Of a stretch of 43,489 bases of DNA, positions 30,502-39,286 are shown one piece after another; the stretch's first letter is position 1, and every line of letters starts with the position of its first letter. The DNA comes from an uncultured Oscillibacter sp. (GTDB lineage Bacteria; Bacillota; Clostridia; Oscillospirales; Oscillospiraceae), in contig CAMXKT010000005.1 of assembly GCA_947244595.1 (NCBI GenBank), forward strand, positions 1 through 43,489. Direction: 5' to 3'. The notes beneath the pieces are model-generated. The model made no database searches. It was not told the DNA's origin and saw nothing but the letters and a program-made list of their open reading frames with translations. The position numbers and the translations under genes were made by a program.

Positions 30502-32707
30502 GACCTATGAGCTGATGCTGAAGATCTGCGGCAAGATGGACAGCTCTCTGAAGAACGCCTGCATGGCGGCGGACAAAAACCTCCGCACCCTGGGCGGCGC
30601 AGCCAAGACGGCGGCAAAGGTGGCGGCGGGAGCCGCCACGGCCGCCGCTGGAGCGGCGTCTGCGGGGGTCGTGGCCGCAGTCAACTCAGGGAAGGAGTAT
30701 CAGGCCCAGCTCGCCAACGTATCCACTCTGCTGACGGGAACCGAGGCGGAGGTGGCTGCCCGGACCGGAGAAATCGGGAATCAAATTCTGAAAATATCCA
30801 ACAAGACCGGCGTTTCCACCGACAACCTGACCGACGGCATGTACCAGGTCGTTTCCGCCTTCGGAGACAGCGCGGACGCGGCCGGTCAGCTGGAGGTCGC
30901 CGCCAAGGCGGCCGCTGCGGGAAACGCTTCCACGGCGGACAGTATCAATCTGTTGTCTGCCGTGACCAAGGGCTATGGGGACACGTCGGCCGGCGCGGTA
31001 CAGAAAGCGGCGGATTTAGCCTTCGCCACCGTCCGGCTGGGCCAGACCTCCTTCCCGGAGCTGGCGGCCTCTATGGGCAAGGTGATCCCGTTAGCTGGTA
31101 CTTTGAAACTGGAGCAGGAACAGCTCTTCGGCGCCATGAGCACGCTGACCGGCGTGACCGGCTCCACGGCGGAAGTGACCACACAGCTCAAAGCCACCTT
31201 GCAGGCGTTTTTGTCACCCTCTAAAAATATGCAGGCGGCGCTTTCGGCCATGGGTTATGAGAGCGGGAAGGCTCTTCTCGAAAGCGAAGGGCTGCAAGGG
31301 GCCCTTGAGGCCCTGAAGGGCAGCGTGCAGGGGGATGAGCTGGCGTTTGCGAAGATGTTCTCATCTGTGGAGGCCCAGACCGCCGTCCTGGCTATGGCGG
31401 GCGCGCAGTCTGAAAACCTGGCCTCGAAAACAGCGGAAATGTACACGGCGGCCGGGGCGGTGGACACCGCCTTCCGGCGCCAGACCAAGAGCCTGGAATA
31501 CACCTGGCAGACCATCAAGAACCTGGGCTCAAATATGTTGACCAAAGCGGGCACGGAAATCTTGCCCTATGCCCAGGAGGGGCTTACTTACCTGGCGGAG
31601 AATGTCCTCCCGGGCGTCTCTGAAAAACTCGAGGAGATCATCCCTCAGCTGGCGGAGGGAGCCAAATGGGCGGTGGAGCACCGGGGCCTCATCCTGGCCA
31701 TCGCCGCCGGCGTGCTGACGGCCGTGGGGGCCTATAAGGCTTATAAGCTAGCTCTCGCAGGCTACAACGCCGCCATGGGCATTTACAAGGTCGTGACGGC
31801 GGCCAGCGCGACGGGCACCTTTACCCTGGCCGGGGCCATGACCGCCCTGAATATCCCGGTCCTGGCTGCCTGCGCGGGCATTGGCCTGCTGGTGGCGGGC
31901 GGTATCCTGCTCTATAAAAACTGGGATACCGTGAAGGCCAAGGCCGGGGAGCTGGGGGCGGCGGTCTCCGCCATATGGGCCAACATCGACGCGGCGGTCC
32001 AGAACGCCATTGCCGCCGTCTCCGCGCGGTTCCCGATTCTGGGCGCGGTCATGGAGGGCTGGCGGAAGAGTGTGGGGGACGCCTGGGCCAATATCCAGGC
32101 GGTCTTCTCCAACATCGTCAGCTTTATTGACAACGTATTTGCTGGGAACTGGTCCGCAGCCCTGGAGAATCTGGTCAACATCTTCGGCAACCTCTTCGGC
32201 GGCCTGGTGAATATGGCGAAGGCGCCCATCAACGGCGTGGTCTCCGCAATCAACTCCGTGCTGGGCCGCATCAACAATATTTCCGTGACCATCCCCGAGT
32301 GGGTGCCCGGCGTGGGCGGGAAAACGCTTGGCTTCAACCTCCCCACCATCCCCATGCTGGCGGCAGGCGGCATCGTCACCGGCCCCACGATCTTGGAGGC
32401 AGGCGAGGGCGGCGAGCCGGAGGCCATCCTGCCCCTTTCCAAGCTGGCGGCCCTGCTGGACGGGCTTCCCGGCAATGCCCCGGCGGGGGGTGCGGGGCCA
32501 TTCCCGGCCCCGGACTACGATGGAGGCTCCAACAGCGGAAGTCCCTTCCCTGGCGGCGGAGACCGGGTTACTCTGGTGTTCAACTTCTATGGGAACGCGG
32601 GAAAGGCGGAGGCCCAGGAGGCCGCCCGCATGGGTTTCCAGGAGTTCAAAAAGCTCTACCGCCAGCTCCAGGATGAGGAGCGGCGGAAGAGCTTCCAGAG
32701 GGCATAA
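30488..32707 (+). CDS. Tail tape measure protein
   Basis: This 739-residue protein sets tail length and is ejected with the DNA. It has the TP901-type core (about 60-360; SNKTGVSTDNLTDGMYQVVS, FPELAASMGKVIPLAGTLK), long Ala-rich helices, hydrophobic segments near 390-480 (LILAIAAGVLTAVGAYKAYK and a second), and a Gly/Pro-rich C-terminus. Position after the frameshifted chaperone is diagnostic. It is the last gene before the inserted hicAB pair. Confidence 0.95.
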   Translation: MAKGKTYELMLKICGKMDSSLKNACMAADKNLRTLGGAAKTAAKVAAGAATAAAGAASAGVVAAVNSGKEYQAQLANVSTLLTGTEAEVAARTGEIGNQILKISNKTGVSTDNLTDGMYQVVSAFGDSADAAGQLEVAAKAAAAGNASTADSINLLSAVTKGYGDTSAGAVQKAADLAFATVRLGQTSFPELAASMGKVIPLAGTLKLEQEQLFGAMSTLTGVTGSTAEVTTQLKATLQAFLSPSKNMQAALSAMGYESGKALLESEGLQGALEALKGSVQGDELAFAKMFSSVEAQTAVLAMAGAQSENLASKTAEMYTAAGAVDTAFRRQTKSLEYTWQTIKNLGSNMLTKAGTEILPYAQEGLTYLAENVLPGVSEKLEEIIPQLAEGAKWAVEHRGLILAIAAGVLTAVGAYKAYKLALAGYNAAMGIYKVVTAASATGTFTLAGAMTALNIPVLAACAGIGLLVAGGILLYKNWDTVKAKAGELGAAVSAIWANIDAAVQNAIAAVSARFPILGAVMEGWRKSVGDAWANIQAVFSNIVSFIDNVFAGNWSAALENLVNIFGNLFGGLVNMAKAPINGVVSAINSVLGRINNISVTIPEWVPGVGGKTLGFNLPTIPMLAAGGIVTGPTILEAGEGGEPEAILPLSKLAALLDGLPGNAPAGGAGPFPAPDYDGGSNSGSPFPGGGDRVTLVFNFYGNAGKAEAQEAARMGFQEFKKLYRQLQDEERRKSFQRA

Positions 32708-32730
32708 AAAGCCGCCCCGCGTGGGGCGGC
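32706..32730 (-). terminator. Leftward terminator of hicAB
   Basis: GCCGCCCC and GGGGCGGC pair over a four-base loop, and on the minus strand five T residues follow. It ends hicB transcription just before it would run antisense into the tape measure gene. Confidence 0.8.
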
Positions 32731-32738
32731 GGAAGGAT

Positions 32739-33146
32739 TCAGCGGGACGACTGGTAGAGCTGCGTAAGCCCGTCGGTCAAGACCTTGGAGAAGTTGACGT
32801 GCTGCGACTCGGCAAAGGTGTTCAGCCAGGCGGGGATCGTGCAGTTCTTCCGCACGGCGGCGCTGCCGTACTTTTCCGCATAGGCGTCCATGTCCAAGGA
32901 GAGGAGGCTGACAAAGCCTCCCTCCTCCGGGTGGATATCGCTCATGGCGCTGGCGGCGGGGGCGGAACGGCCGTCCTCCAGCTCATCCAGCACCCAGCCG
33001 GCAGCGGCGTCCTCGCCCATAAAAATGGCCTCGGCCAAAGTGGGCCCCTCCGTCACACAGCCGGGCAGGTCGGGAACCTCGACTGTATAGCCCCTTCCGT
33101 CTTCCCAGGGGGAAAAAATCGCCGGATACACAAGTTTCATAGACAT
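32739..33146 (-). CDS. hicB: HicB-type antitoxin
   Basis: This 135-residue protein has the HicB partial RNase-H-like domain at the N-terminus (LVYPAIFSPWEDGRGYTVEV, PDLPGCVTEGPTLAEA) and a C-terminal ribbon-helix-helix or HTH-like part (IPAWLNTFAESQHVNFSKVL). It should bind and neutralise HicA and repress the operon. AAGGAGG precedes ATG 33146. It follows hicA by 36 bp. Confidence 0.9.
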   Translation of the reverse strand: MSMKLVYPAIFSPWEDGRGYTVEVPDLPGCVTEGPTLAEAIFMGEDAAAGWVLDELEDGRSAPAASAMSDIHPEEGGFVSLLSLDMDAYAEKYGSAAVRKNCTIPAWLNTFAESQHVNFSKVLTDGLTQLYQSSR

Positions 33147-33182
33147 TGCTTCCTCCTTCTTTATGCGATACCGGGGCGGGGC

Positions 33183-33365
33183 TTATTTCAGCCCCGCCTG
33201 CTTCCGAATGGTGTCCAGGGTCTTGGGGTGCAGGTCCCCTTTATGTTGTGGGATCGTGACCTTACCGGGCTTGGAGGGATGCTTGAAGTGTTTGTGGCTG
33301 CCGGTGGTCTTCACGTGATACCAGCCGTCCGCCCGGAGCTCCCGCTCAATTTCCAATGCTGTCAT
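33183..33365 (-). CDS. hicA: HicA-type mRNA interferase toxin
   Basis: This 60-residue protein is a full HicA with the double-stranded RNA-binding-like fold and the catalytic His in TTGSHKHF; the family pattern ELRADGWYHVKTTGSHKHFKH, then KVTIPQHKGDL, is intact. HicA degrades mRNA when free. Together with HicB it forms a type II toxin-antitoxin moron that is expressed in the lysogen from its own promoter. Confidence 0.9.
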   Translation of the reverse strand: MTALEIERELRADGWYHVKTTGSHKHFKHPSKPGKVTIPQHKGDLHPKTLDTIRKQAGLK

Positions 33366-33387
33366 TCTCTCCCCTCCTCATAATTCT

Positions 33388-33416
33388 ATTATACGCATAA
33401 TGCGTATAAGTGTCAA
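33388..33416 (-). promoter_or_regulatory. hicAB promoter with palindromic operator
   Basis: On the minus strand TTGACA (33411-33416), a 17-bp spacer and TATAAT (33388-33393) match consensus exactly. The perfect palindrome with arms TTATACGCAT and ATGCGTATAA around one base (33389-33409) fills the spacer and overlaps the -10 box, so HicB or HicAB binding would shut the promoter. Confidence 0.85.
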
Positions 33417-33459
33417 GAGTTTTTTTCAGTTTTCTCACTATCTTTTTTGGAGGACCGCC

Positions 33460-33666
33460 ATGGAAACGACCTACACCACCCGCCAGGGGGACGCCTGGGA
33501 CGCCATCGCCTACCGTGTTTACGGAGCGGAGAGATATGCGGGCTTCCTCATGGAACACAATCTCCGCCACCTGGACACTTTCTCCTTCGGCCCTGGCGTG
33601 GTTCTTCAAACCCCGGAGCTCCCGGCGGACGATAAACTGGCGAACCTGCCTATTTGGAGGAGCTGA
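33460..33666 (+). CDS. Tail protein X (LysM-like, P2 gpX)
   Basis: This 68-residue protein is the small LysM-type protein X (TTYTTRQGDAWDAIAYRVYG, ENNLRHLD-like HNLRHLDTFS) of P2-like baseplates. TTTGGAGGACC precedes ATG 33460. It is the first late gene right of the hicAB insertion and restarts the baseplate operon. Confidence 0.85.
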   Translation: METTYTTRQGDAWDAIAYRVYGAERYAGFLMEHNLRHLDTFSFGPGVVLQTPELPADDKLANLPIWRS

Positions 33667-33671
33667 AGCGC

Positions 33672-34661
33672 ATGAAGACCAGAAGGGCAAATGTGGACAT
33701 TACCTGGAACGGCGCGGCGGTAACGACGAAGCTGCTGGGACGGGGATCGGAGATTTCTTACACGGACCCCGCCTCCGGCGAGGCGGACAGCCTGGACCTA
33801 TCTCTCCACGACAGGGACGGCCTTTGGGCAAGAGCCTGGCTCCCGGCGGAGGGAGATACCCTGGAGGCGGTTATCCGAGTGACGGACTGGGACCGGGAGG
33901 GAGATCACCGCTCCCTCCCCTGCGGATCCTTCACCCTGGACGATTTCAGTTTTTCCGGCTGGCCCGTGGCGGGGACCGTCTCCGCCGTATCCGTTCCGGC
34001 AGACAGCAGCTTCCGGGAAACGGAACGGAGCAAGACCTGGGAGGACGTGACCCTCCAGGAGCTGGCCCAGGAGATCGCCGGGCGGGCCGGGGTGGCCTTG
34101 GCCTGGGACGTGGAGGGTCCGGGCCCTAAGCTGAAGAGCGTGGAACAGGCCCGGCGGACCGACTGTGAGTTTCTCAACGGCATCTGCGGGGACTATGGCC
34201 TGGTAGTCAAGGTCTACGCCAAAAAGCTGGTGATCTATGACCGGGAGGCATATAAGCAAAAGCCCCCCGCGGCGATGCTGACCCCAGCGGAGCTGCTGTC
34301 CTGGAATTGGAAAACCAGTCTCACTGGGACCTACACCGGCGGGGAGTACGCCTACACGGACCCCATGTCGGAGGAAGAGATCAGCGTCAAGACCGGCAAG
34401 GGACCTCGGCTGCTGAAGCTCTCCGGCAAAGCGGACGGCCCCGCGGACGCGGAAAAGAAGCTGAAAGCCGCCATCGCCTCGGCGAACCACGGGCACACCA
34501 CCCTCTCCATCTCCCTGCGGGGACGACCGGACCTGGCGGCGAGCCAATGCGTCCAGGTGGAGGGTCTGGGCCGCTTGAGCGGCAAATACTTCATCGACAA
34601 GGCCGTCCACCATGTAGGCGGCGGCTATACCACGGATTTAGAGCTTTCTCTGGTGGAGTGA
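33672..34661 (+). CDS. Baseplate hub / late control protein D
   Basis: This 329-residue protein matches P2 gpD (LLGRGSEISYTDPASGEADSL in part, SWNWKTSLTGTYTGGEYAYTD, LAASQCVQVEGLGRLSGKY), a component of the baseplate hub equivalent to T4 gp27. ATG 33672 is preferred for its spacing to GGAGGAG. Ten bases separate it from the V-like spike gene. Confidence 0.9.
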   Translation: MKTRRANVDITWNGAAVTTKLLGRGSEISYTDPASGEADSLDLSLHDRDGLWARAWLPAEGDTLEAVIRVTDWDREGDHRSLPCGSFTLDDFSFSGWPVAGTVSAVSVPADSSFRETERSKTWEDVTLQELAQEIAGRAGVALAWDVEGPGPKLKSVEQARRTDCEFLNGICGDYGLVVKVYAKKLVIYDREAYKQKPPAAMLTPAELLSWNWKTSLTGTYTGGEYAYTDPMSEEEISVKTGKGPRLLKLSGKADGPADAEKKLKAAIASANHGHTTLSISLRGRPDLAASQCVQVEGLGRLSGKYFIDKAVHHVGGGYTTDLELSLVE

Positions 34662-34670
34662 GGAGGATAT

Positions 34671-35081
34671 ATGCAGGAGGAAATACGGCTGGGCAAGGTG
34701 TCCAGCCTGGACCCGGCGGCAGGGACCGTCCGGGTGGTCTACCACGAAAAGGACGGCGACGTGACCCGGATGATCCCCATTCTATCCCCGGTGTTCTCCG
34801 GCCTGTACAGTCTTCCGGCGGTGGGGGACCAGGTGCTGGTGCTCCACCTCTCCAACGGCTCTGAGGCCGGGGTTGTGCTGGGCCGCCCCTGGAGCGATAA
34901 ATTTCCCCCGCCGGAGGGGGCGGAGGGTCTGGTCCGCTTGGACATGGACCGAAAGCCGGGAGCGGCCACGCTCCGTTACGACTCCAAAGCCAAGGACCTG
35001 ACTCTCCACTGTGACGGAACCTTAAACATCACGGCGGGCGGGGCCATCGTCATCAACGGAAAGACCATCGATCTGAACTAG
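34671..35081 (+). CDS. Baseplate spike protein V
   Basis: This 136-residue protein has the OB-fold of gpV/gp5 (LGKVSSLDPAAGTVRVVY, PVFSGLYSLPAVGDQVLVLH) and a short beta-helix-like C-terminus (LHCDGTLNITAGGAIVINGK) that forms the membrane-piercing needle. AGGAGG precedes ATG 34671. It ends in TAG. The DNA near 34698-34714 is a weak match to the dispersed palindrome. Confidence 0.9.
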   Translation: MQEEIRLGKVSSLDPAAGTVRVVYHEKDGDVTRMIPILSPVFSGLYSLPAVGDQVLVLHLSNGSEAGVVLGRPWSDKFPPPEGAEGLVRLDMDRKPGAATLRYDSKAKDLTLHCDGTLNITAGGAIVINGKTIDLN

Positions 35082-35096
35082 AGAGGAGGCGCGGCA

Positions 35097-35435
35097 ATGC
35101 CGCAGGCGGCAAGGCTTCATGACCAGGTGGATGGGACCACAGCCGGGGAGCACACCGGGCATATCCCGCCTCACGGGCCCATTCCCTTTACCGGGGAGAT
35201 ATCGGCGAATTGTTCCCCGGACGTGCGGACCAACGGGCGCCCCGCCGCCTTCGTCACCAGCGTCACCACAGAGCGGGACGCCTGCTGCGGATCCAGCCGG
35301 GGAATGATTGCCGTGGGCAGTACCACGGTGCGGATCAACGGCATTCCCTCCGCCCGGATCGGGGACGCACTGGCGCCCCATAACGGCGCGGGGACCGTCA
35401 CCGGGGGAAGCCAAGACGTGAGGATTGGAGGGTAA
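35097..35435 (+). CDS. PAAR spike-tip protein
   Basis: This 112-residue protein shows PAAR repeats (DVRTNGRPAAFVTSV, TVRINGIPSARIGDAL, SQDVRIGG) and His/Cys residues likely to bind a metal at the tip. It caps the gpV spike. GAGAGGAGG precedes ATG 35097. Confidence 0.9.
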   Translation: MPQAARLHDQVDGTTAGEHTGHIPPHGPIPFTGEISANCSPDVRTNGRPAAFVTSVTTERDACCGSSRGMIAVGSTTVRINGIPSARIGDALAPHNGAGTVTGGSQDVRIGG

Positions 35436-35438
35436 ATC

Positions 35439-35834
35439 ATGGCAGTTGGTTCCCTGGGAAGCAGCATCGTCTTCACCGTCAGCGAGGGCCAGGTCCTCAC
35501 CTTCTCCAACATGACCCGGGAGACCGCCGGGCGCTGGGCCTCTCACGAGGCCATGGGCGTGAAGCCAAAGGCCGAGTTCTTAGGCCCGGATTGCCAGAAG
35601 ATTACCCTGGACATCCAGCTTTCCGCCACTCTGGGCGTCCGGCCCCGGCGGGTCCTGGAGACCATCGAGGATATGGTGGAGAGCGGCACGGCGGAGTATC
35701 TCATTATCGGCAGCCGCCCCGTGGGACGGAATCCCTTCCGGGTCACAGCGTCCAGTGAGGCTTGGGATACCATCTATTCCGGTGGTGAGCTGGCCAGGGC
35801 GAAGGTGTCGCTGACATTGGAGGAATACGCATGA
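35439..35834 (+). CDS. Tail protein U-like
   Basis: This 131-residue protein resembles P2 gpU (TRETAGRWASHEAMGVKPKA, ITLDIQLSATLGVRPRRVLE), a tail/baseplate-associated protein needed for tail completion. It overlaps the next gene by 4 bp. Confidence 0.8.
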   Translation: MAVGSLGSSIVFTVSEGQVLTFSNMTRETAGRWASHEAMGVKPKAEFLGPDCQKITLDIQLSATLGVRPRRVLETIEDMVESGTAEYLIIGSRPVGRNPFRVTASSEAWDTIYSGGELARAKVSLTLEEYA

Positions 35835-36124
35835 GCGATTTATTTGACTTCCAAATAGAATTTATCGGCGGCGGGGCTAAGGAACTGGACCGCCAGCTGG
35901 CCCTGCTGCTGTCCACGCGGGAGGGCTCCGTCCCCCTGGACCGGGAGTTTGGGCTGGATCTGAACTTTGTGGACAAGCCCACAGCCGCCGTCAAGTCCCT
36001 CTACACAGCGGAGGTGACCAAGAAGGTGGCCAAGTTCATTCCCGCCCTCCGGGTCCGGGAGGTCCTCTGGACCGCCGCGGCGGAGGGACAGCTTAGGCCG
36101 AAGGTGGTGATCGCAGGTGCCTAA
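35831..36124 (+). CDS. Baseplate wedge protein (gp25/gpW-like)
   Basis: This 97-residue protein has the gp25/W fold signature (LALLLSTREGSVPLDREFGL, FIPALRVREVLW). It joins the hub to the wedge and nucleates the sheath. It overlaps both neighbours by a few bases. Confidence 0.85.
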   Translation: MSDLFDFQIEFIGGGAKELDRQLALLLSTREGSVPLDREFGLDLNFVDKPTAAVKSLYTAEVTKKVAKFIPALRVREVLWTAAAEGQLRPKVVIAGA

Positions 36125-37265
36125 CTATGTACAAAGCTCTCCGGAGATTTCCTTCATCGAAAACAAGAGCGTGGAGGACGTGCGGACGGAGATGGTGGCG
36201 GATTTTGAGGCCTACATGACAGAGGCGGAAGGCCGCCCCATCCGCCTGGATCGCGCCAGCGTCCATCGGATGATCCTCTACGCCGCCGCGGCCCAGATAT
36301 ACCAGGCCATGCAGTATGTGGATCGGGCGGGGAAGCAGAATCTGCTTAAGTACAGCTATGACCGATTCTTGGACAACCTGGCGCTCCTCAAGGGCGTGGT
36401 CCGCCTCCCCGCCGCCAAGGCCTCCACCACCCTGCGCTTCACCCTCTCCGCCGCCAGGGAGAGCGCCGTGGGTATTCCCACCGGGACCAGAGTCTCAGAC
36501 GGCGGCACCGTGTTTTTCGCTACAGAAGCCTATCTGGAGATCCCAGCCGGGAGCCTGACGGGAGAGGCACGGGCCGTCTGCACGGTCCCCGGCCTTTCCG
36601 GCAACGGCTTCCGACCAGGAGAGCTGAAGGTCCTGGTGGACCCCGTGCCCTACGTGTCGGCGGTGGAGAACCTGACGCTGACCGAGGGCGGCGCAGACAC
36701 CGAGAGCGACGAGGACCTGGCGGAGCGGGTCTTCCTGGCTCCCAGCGCCTACTCCACCGCCGGACCGGAGGACAGCTATCGCTTCCACGCCAAAGCCTAC
36801 AGTCCCGCCGTAGGAGACGTGGCCGTCACCAGCGACCAGGCGGCGGGGCGGGTGGATGTGGTCTTCCTGCTGGCGGACGGCTCCAGCCCCGGCCCGGATA
36901 TGGTGGCAGGACTCCAGGCGTACCTGAGGGACGACAGTATTCGGCCCATGACGGACCTGGTGGTGGTCGCCGCGCCGGAAAAGGTCCTCTACAGCCTGGA
37001 CCTTACCTACTACATCAACCGCAGCGACAGCGGCCGGGCCCTGGCCGTCCAGGCAGCGGTTTGGACGGCGGTGGATGGCTACGTCCAATGGCAGCGGACC
37101 ATTGGCCGGGACGTGAACCCCTCCAAGCTGCTGTCCTTGGTGGTGGAGGCAGGGGCCAAACGGGCGGAGATTACCGCCCCAGCCTTCACCCGGGTGGCCT
37201 CCACCGCCGTAGCGGAGCTGAATGGAGAGCCCCAGGTCCGTTATGGAGGGCTGGAGGATGATTGA
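36117..37265 (+). CDS. Baseplate protein J
   Basis: This 382-residue wedge protein belongs to the Baseplate_J family (GIPTGTRVSDGGTVFFATEA, GLSGNGFRPGELKVLVDPV, GGADTESDEDLAERVFLAPS). Translation starts at GTG 36117, overlapping the gp25-like stop by 8 bp. With protein I it makes the wedge arms that hold the fibres. Confidence 0.95.
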   Translation: MPNYVQSSPEISFIENKSVEDVRTEMVADFEAYMTEAEGRPIRLDRASVHRMILYAAAAQIYQAMQYVDRAGKQNLLKYSYDRFLDNLALLKGVVRLPAAKASTTLRFTLSAARESAVGIPTGTRVSDGGTVFFATEAYLEIPAGSLTGEARAVCTVPGLSGNGFRPGELKVLVDPVPYVSAVENLTLTEGGADTESDEDLAERVFLAPSAYSTAGPEDSYRFHAKAYSPAVGDVAVTSDQAAGRVDVVFLLADGSSPGPDMVAGLQAYLRDDSIRPMTDLVVVAAPEKVLYSLDLTYYINRSDSGRALAVQAAVWTAVDGYVQWQRTIGRDVNPSKLLSLVVEAGAKRAEITAPAFTRVASTAVAELNGEPQVRYGGLEDD

Positions 37266-37953
37266 GCTGCGGGGAAGCCGGTTTACCGGCATCCTGCCGG
37301 AGCATCTGCGGAACCGGGAAACGGAGGCTCTGGCCTATGCCGTGGGGCGTCAGGTGGACAAGCTCCTGGCTCTGGCGGACGGGGTGCCCTTTTACGCATG
37401 TCTCTCCAACGCGCCGGAGCGAGTCCTGGATCACCTGGCGGTGGAGCTGCGGACCCCGGCCTATCGGGAGACGTTCCCTTTGGAGGTGAAGCGGGCCCTG
37501 ATTCAGGACTCTCTGCTGGCTTACGCAAAGATGGGAACGCCGTCGGCCATCAACCGAACCATTCAGTCCATCTTCGGTTTCGGCTACATAGAGGAGTGGT
37601 TCGACTACGACGGAGATCCCCACCACTTCCGGGCCATCATCGGCCAAGAGGAAGACGATGCGGACCAGGCCCAGGTAGAGGAGTTTACTCGCCTCTTGGG
37701 CGACGTGAAGCGCCTGTCCAGCTGGCTGGACCAAATGGTGGTCGCCTTACGGCGGTCCTATCGGTATGAGCTGCCCTTCCGCTTCGGCGGGGCTGTGGGA
37801 ACCGATCTGAAGGGAGACACAATGAGCGGCGAGCGGTTCCAGGCAGAGATCCCCGTGGCTTATGGAGCCTTCGCTTCCACCCGCCTGGCGGAGAACACGG
37901 GCTCCGGCACGTTCTGCCAGTCCCACATACGGCCCAAGCGAATTGAGGAATAG
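37258..37953 (+). CDS. Tail protein I
   Basis: This 231-residue protein matches P2 gpI (LAYAVGRQVDKLLALADGVP, PLEVKRALIQDSLLAYAKMG, GTPSAINRTIQSIFG). It completes the baseplate wedge and links to tail fibres. ATG 37258 with GGAGGGCTGGAGG upstream overlaps the J stop by 8 bp. Confidence 0.9.
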   Translation: MIELRGSRFTGILPEHLRNRETEALAYAVGRQVDKLLALADGVPFYACLSNAPERVLDHLAVELRTPAYRETFPLEVKRALIQDSLLAYAKMGTPSAINRTIQSIFGFGYIEEWFDYDGDPHHFRAIIGQEEDDADQAQVEEFTRLLGDVKRLSSWLDQMVVALRRSYRYELPFRFGGAVGTDLKGDTMSGERFQAEIPVAYGAFASTRLAENTGSGTFCQSHIRPKRIEE

Positions 37954-37965
37954 GAGGAATGAGCT

Positions 37966-38841
37966 TTGACGAATATCCAAGACGGCTGCTTTGCCTGCGC
38001 CCCTTGCCGGGCACTCATCGCCAAGGTCCTGGCGGGCCGCTGCCAGATGCACTACACCCGGGCGGCGGTGGGCAGCGGAACCATCCCGGAGGGCGTCCAC
38101 CCCAGGGACCTGACGGAGGTCCCCGGCTACGTGATGGACGCCAAGATCTCTGCCGTGTCCAACCCGGTTGACGGTGAGTGCCAGGTCGGCGTTCAGATCA
38201 ACAGCGAGAAGGTGTCAACAGGTTTTTTCGCCACGGGCGTCCTGCTCTACGCCAAAGACCCGGACGAGGGCGATGTCCCCTACGCCTATCTGCGCATGGA
38301 GGATGGCCCGGAGTGGGTCCGCCCCGCCAGTTCCCTGGTTGGGAAGCTGGTTACCTTTGATCTCATTGCCGTGGTTGGGGACGTGAACGAGGTCTTTGCG
38401 GACATTGACCCAGACTCCATTCTAACTCGGGCCGCCGCTCTGGCGCTGCTGGAGCAGCATGATGAAGATCCGACGGCCCACGCCGCCCAAGGCTCCGCCG
38501 TCGTGACCTTCACGGAGGCGGACTGGGGTCCTCCGGCCTCCTGGACGCCGGAGGAGCCGGCGGGGGGAGAAAATGCCGCGAGCGAAGCCACAGAAGGCGG
38601 GGCCTCGGAGACGCCGTCCGCCTACGACGGCTCCCTGGGCTATGAGATCGCCATCCCCGCGTCGGCGCACAAGCGAAGGAGCGGCGATTTCAGCTTCCAG
38701 GTCTTCCATCTGGTGGAAGGCACGTACATCACCAACACCTGGGCGGCCTTCGGCACGGGGGCCCGGTATGACGGGGAGGCCGGGACCGTCACACTGGAGA
38801 GCGCGGACCCCTATCCCGGGAAAATATTATTTGTAGGCTGA
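37966..38841 (+). CDS. Tail fibre / receptor-binding protein candidate
   Basis: TTG 37966 behind TAGGAGG opens a 291-residue protein in the place of P2 gpH. The N-terminus has four Cys in the first 30 residues; a beta-rich domain follows (STGFFATGVLLYAKDPDEGD), then a metal-binding-like HDEDPTAHA motif typical of fibres, an acidic spacer, and a C-terminal beta domain (FSFQVFHLVEGTYITNTWAA). It probably attaches to the baseplate and may contact the host. The receptor is unknown. Confidence 0.7.
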   Translation: MTNIQDGCFACAPCRALIAKVLAGRCQMHYTRAAVGSGTIPEGVHPRDLTEVPGYVMDAKISAVSNPVDGECQVGVQINSEKVSTGFFATGVLLYAKDPDEGDVPYAYLRMEDGPEWVRPASSLVGKLVTFDLIAVVGDVNEVFADIDPDSILTRAAALALLEQHDEDPTAHAAQGSAVVTFTEADWGPPASWTPEEPAGGENAASEATEGGASETPSAYDGSLGYEIAIPASAHKRRSGDFSFQVFHLVEGTYITNTWAAFGTGARYDGEAGTVTLESADPYPGKILFVG

Positions 38842-38854
38842 AAGGAGAAGTTCT

Positions 38855-39286
38855 ATGAGCGTACCATTCGGAAAGCACTGGAAGATCGACGGCCTGATCG
38901 CGGGCCCCATCACCCGCCGCGGCGGTGTGAACGGCAGCTACTCCATTCTCTTTGAACGGGCCAACGGCGCTACCATTGAGAAAATCGAGGCCATCCACTG
39001 GGAGAAGCCGAAGATCCAAGAGCTGCCCGGAAACCGGGGCCTCCCGGGCCTCCCGGAGGGCTACGGCTTTGAGCTGGGGAACATCGAGTACCACCACGGC
39101 ACCGGGCATTTTGAGGTGACGGTCTCCACCGCCAAGCAGTACCTGGGAGACGTCACCGGCTACCAGGCCCGGATCGAGGAGCTGGAGGGCCAGGCCGAGG
39201 CGCTGTCCGGGCAGGTGTCCGAGGCCCGGACGAAGGAAGCGGAGCTGGCCTCCGCCTATGAGGAGGGAGTGGAGAGCAATGGCTGA
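38855..39286 (+). CDS. Fibre-associated hypothetical protein
   Basis: This 143-residue protein has a compact N-terminal domain (GKHWKIDGLIAGPITRRGGV, YGFELGNIEYHHGTGHFEVT) and a C-terminal coiled coil (ARIEELEGQAEALSGQVSEA). It may be a second fibre part or fibre chaperone. AAAGGAG precedes ATG 38855. Confidence 0.6.
   Translation: MSVPFGKHWKIDGLIAGPITRRGGVNGSYSILFERANGATIEKIEAIHWEKPKIQELPGNRGLPGLPEGYGFELGNIEYHHGTGHFEVTVSTAKQYLGDVTGYQARIEELEGQAEALSGQVSEARTKEAELASAYEEGVESNG

Noticed and set aside
37959..38171. ATG 37959 frame overlapping the fibre gene start
   Set aside because: It ends after 70 codons without any pattern; the TTG 37966 frame gives the full fibre-like protein.
38155..38172. 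GTGTCCAAC half-site in the fibre gene
   Set aside because: The right half (CCGGTTGAC) does not match the palindrome; a single half-site is likely by chance.
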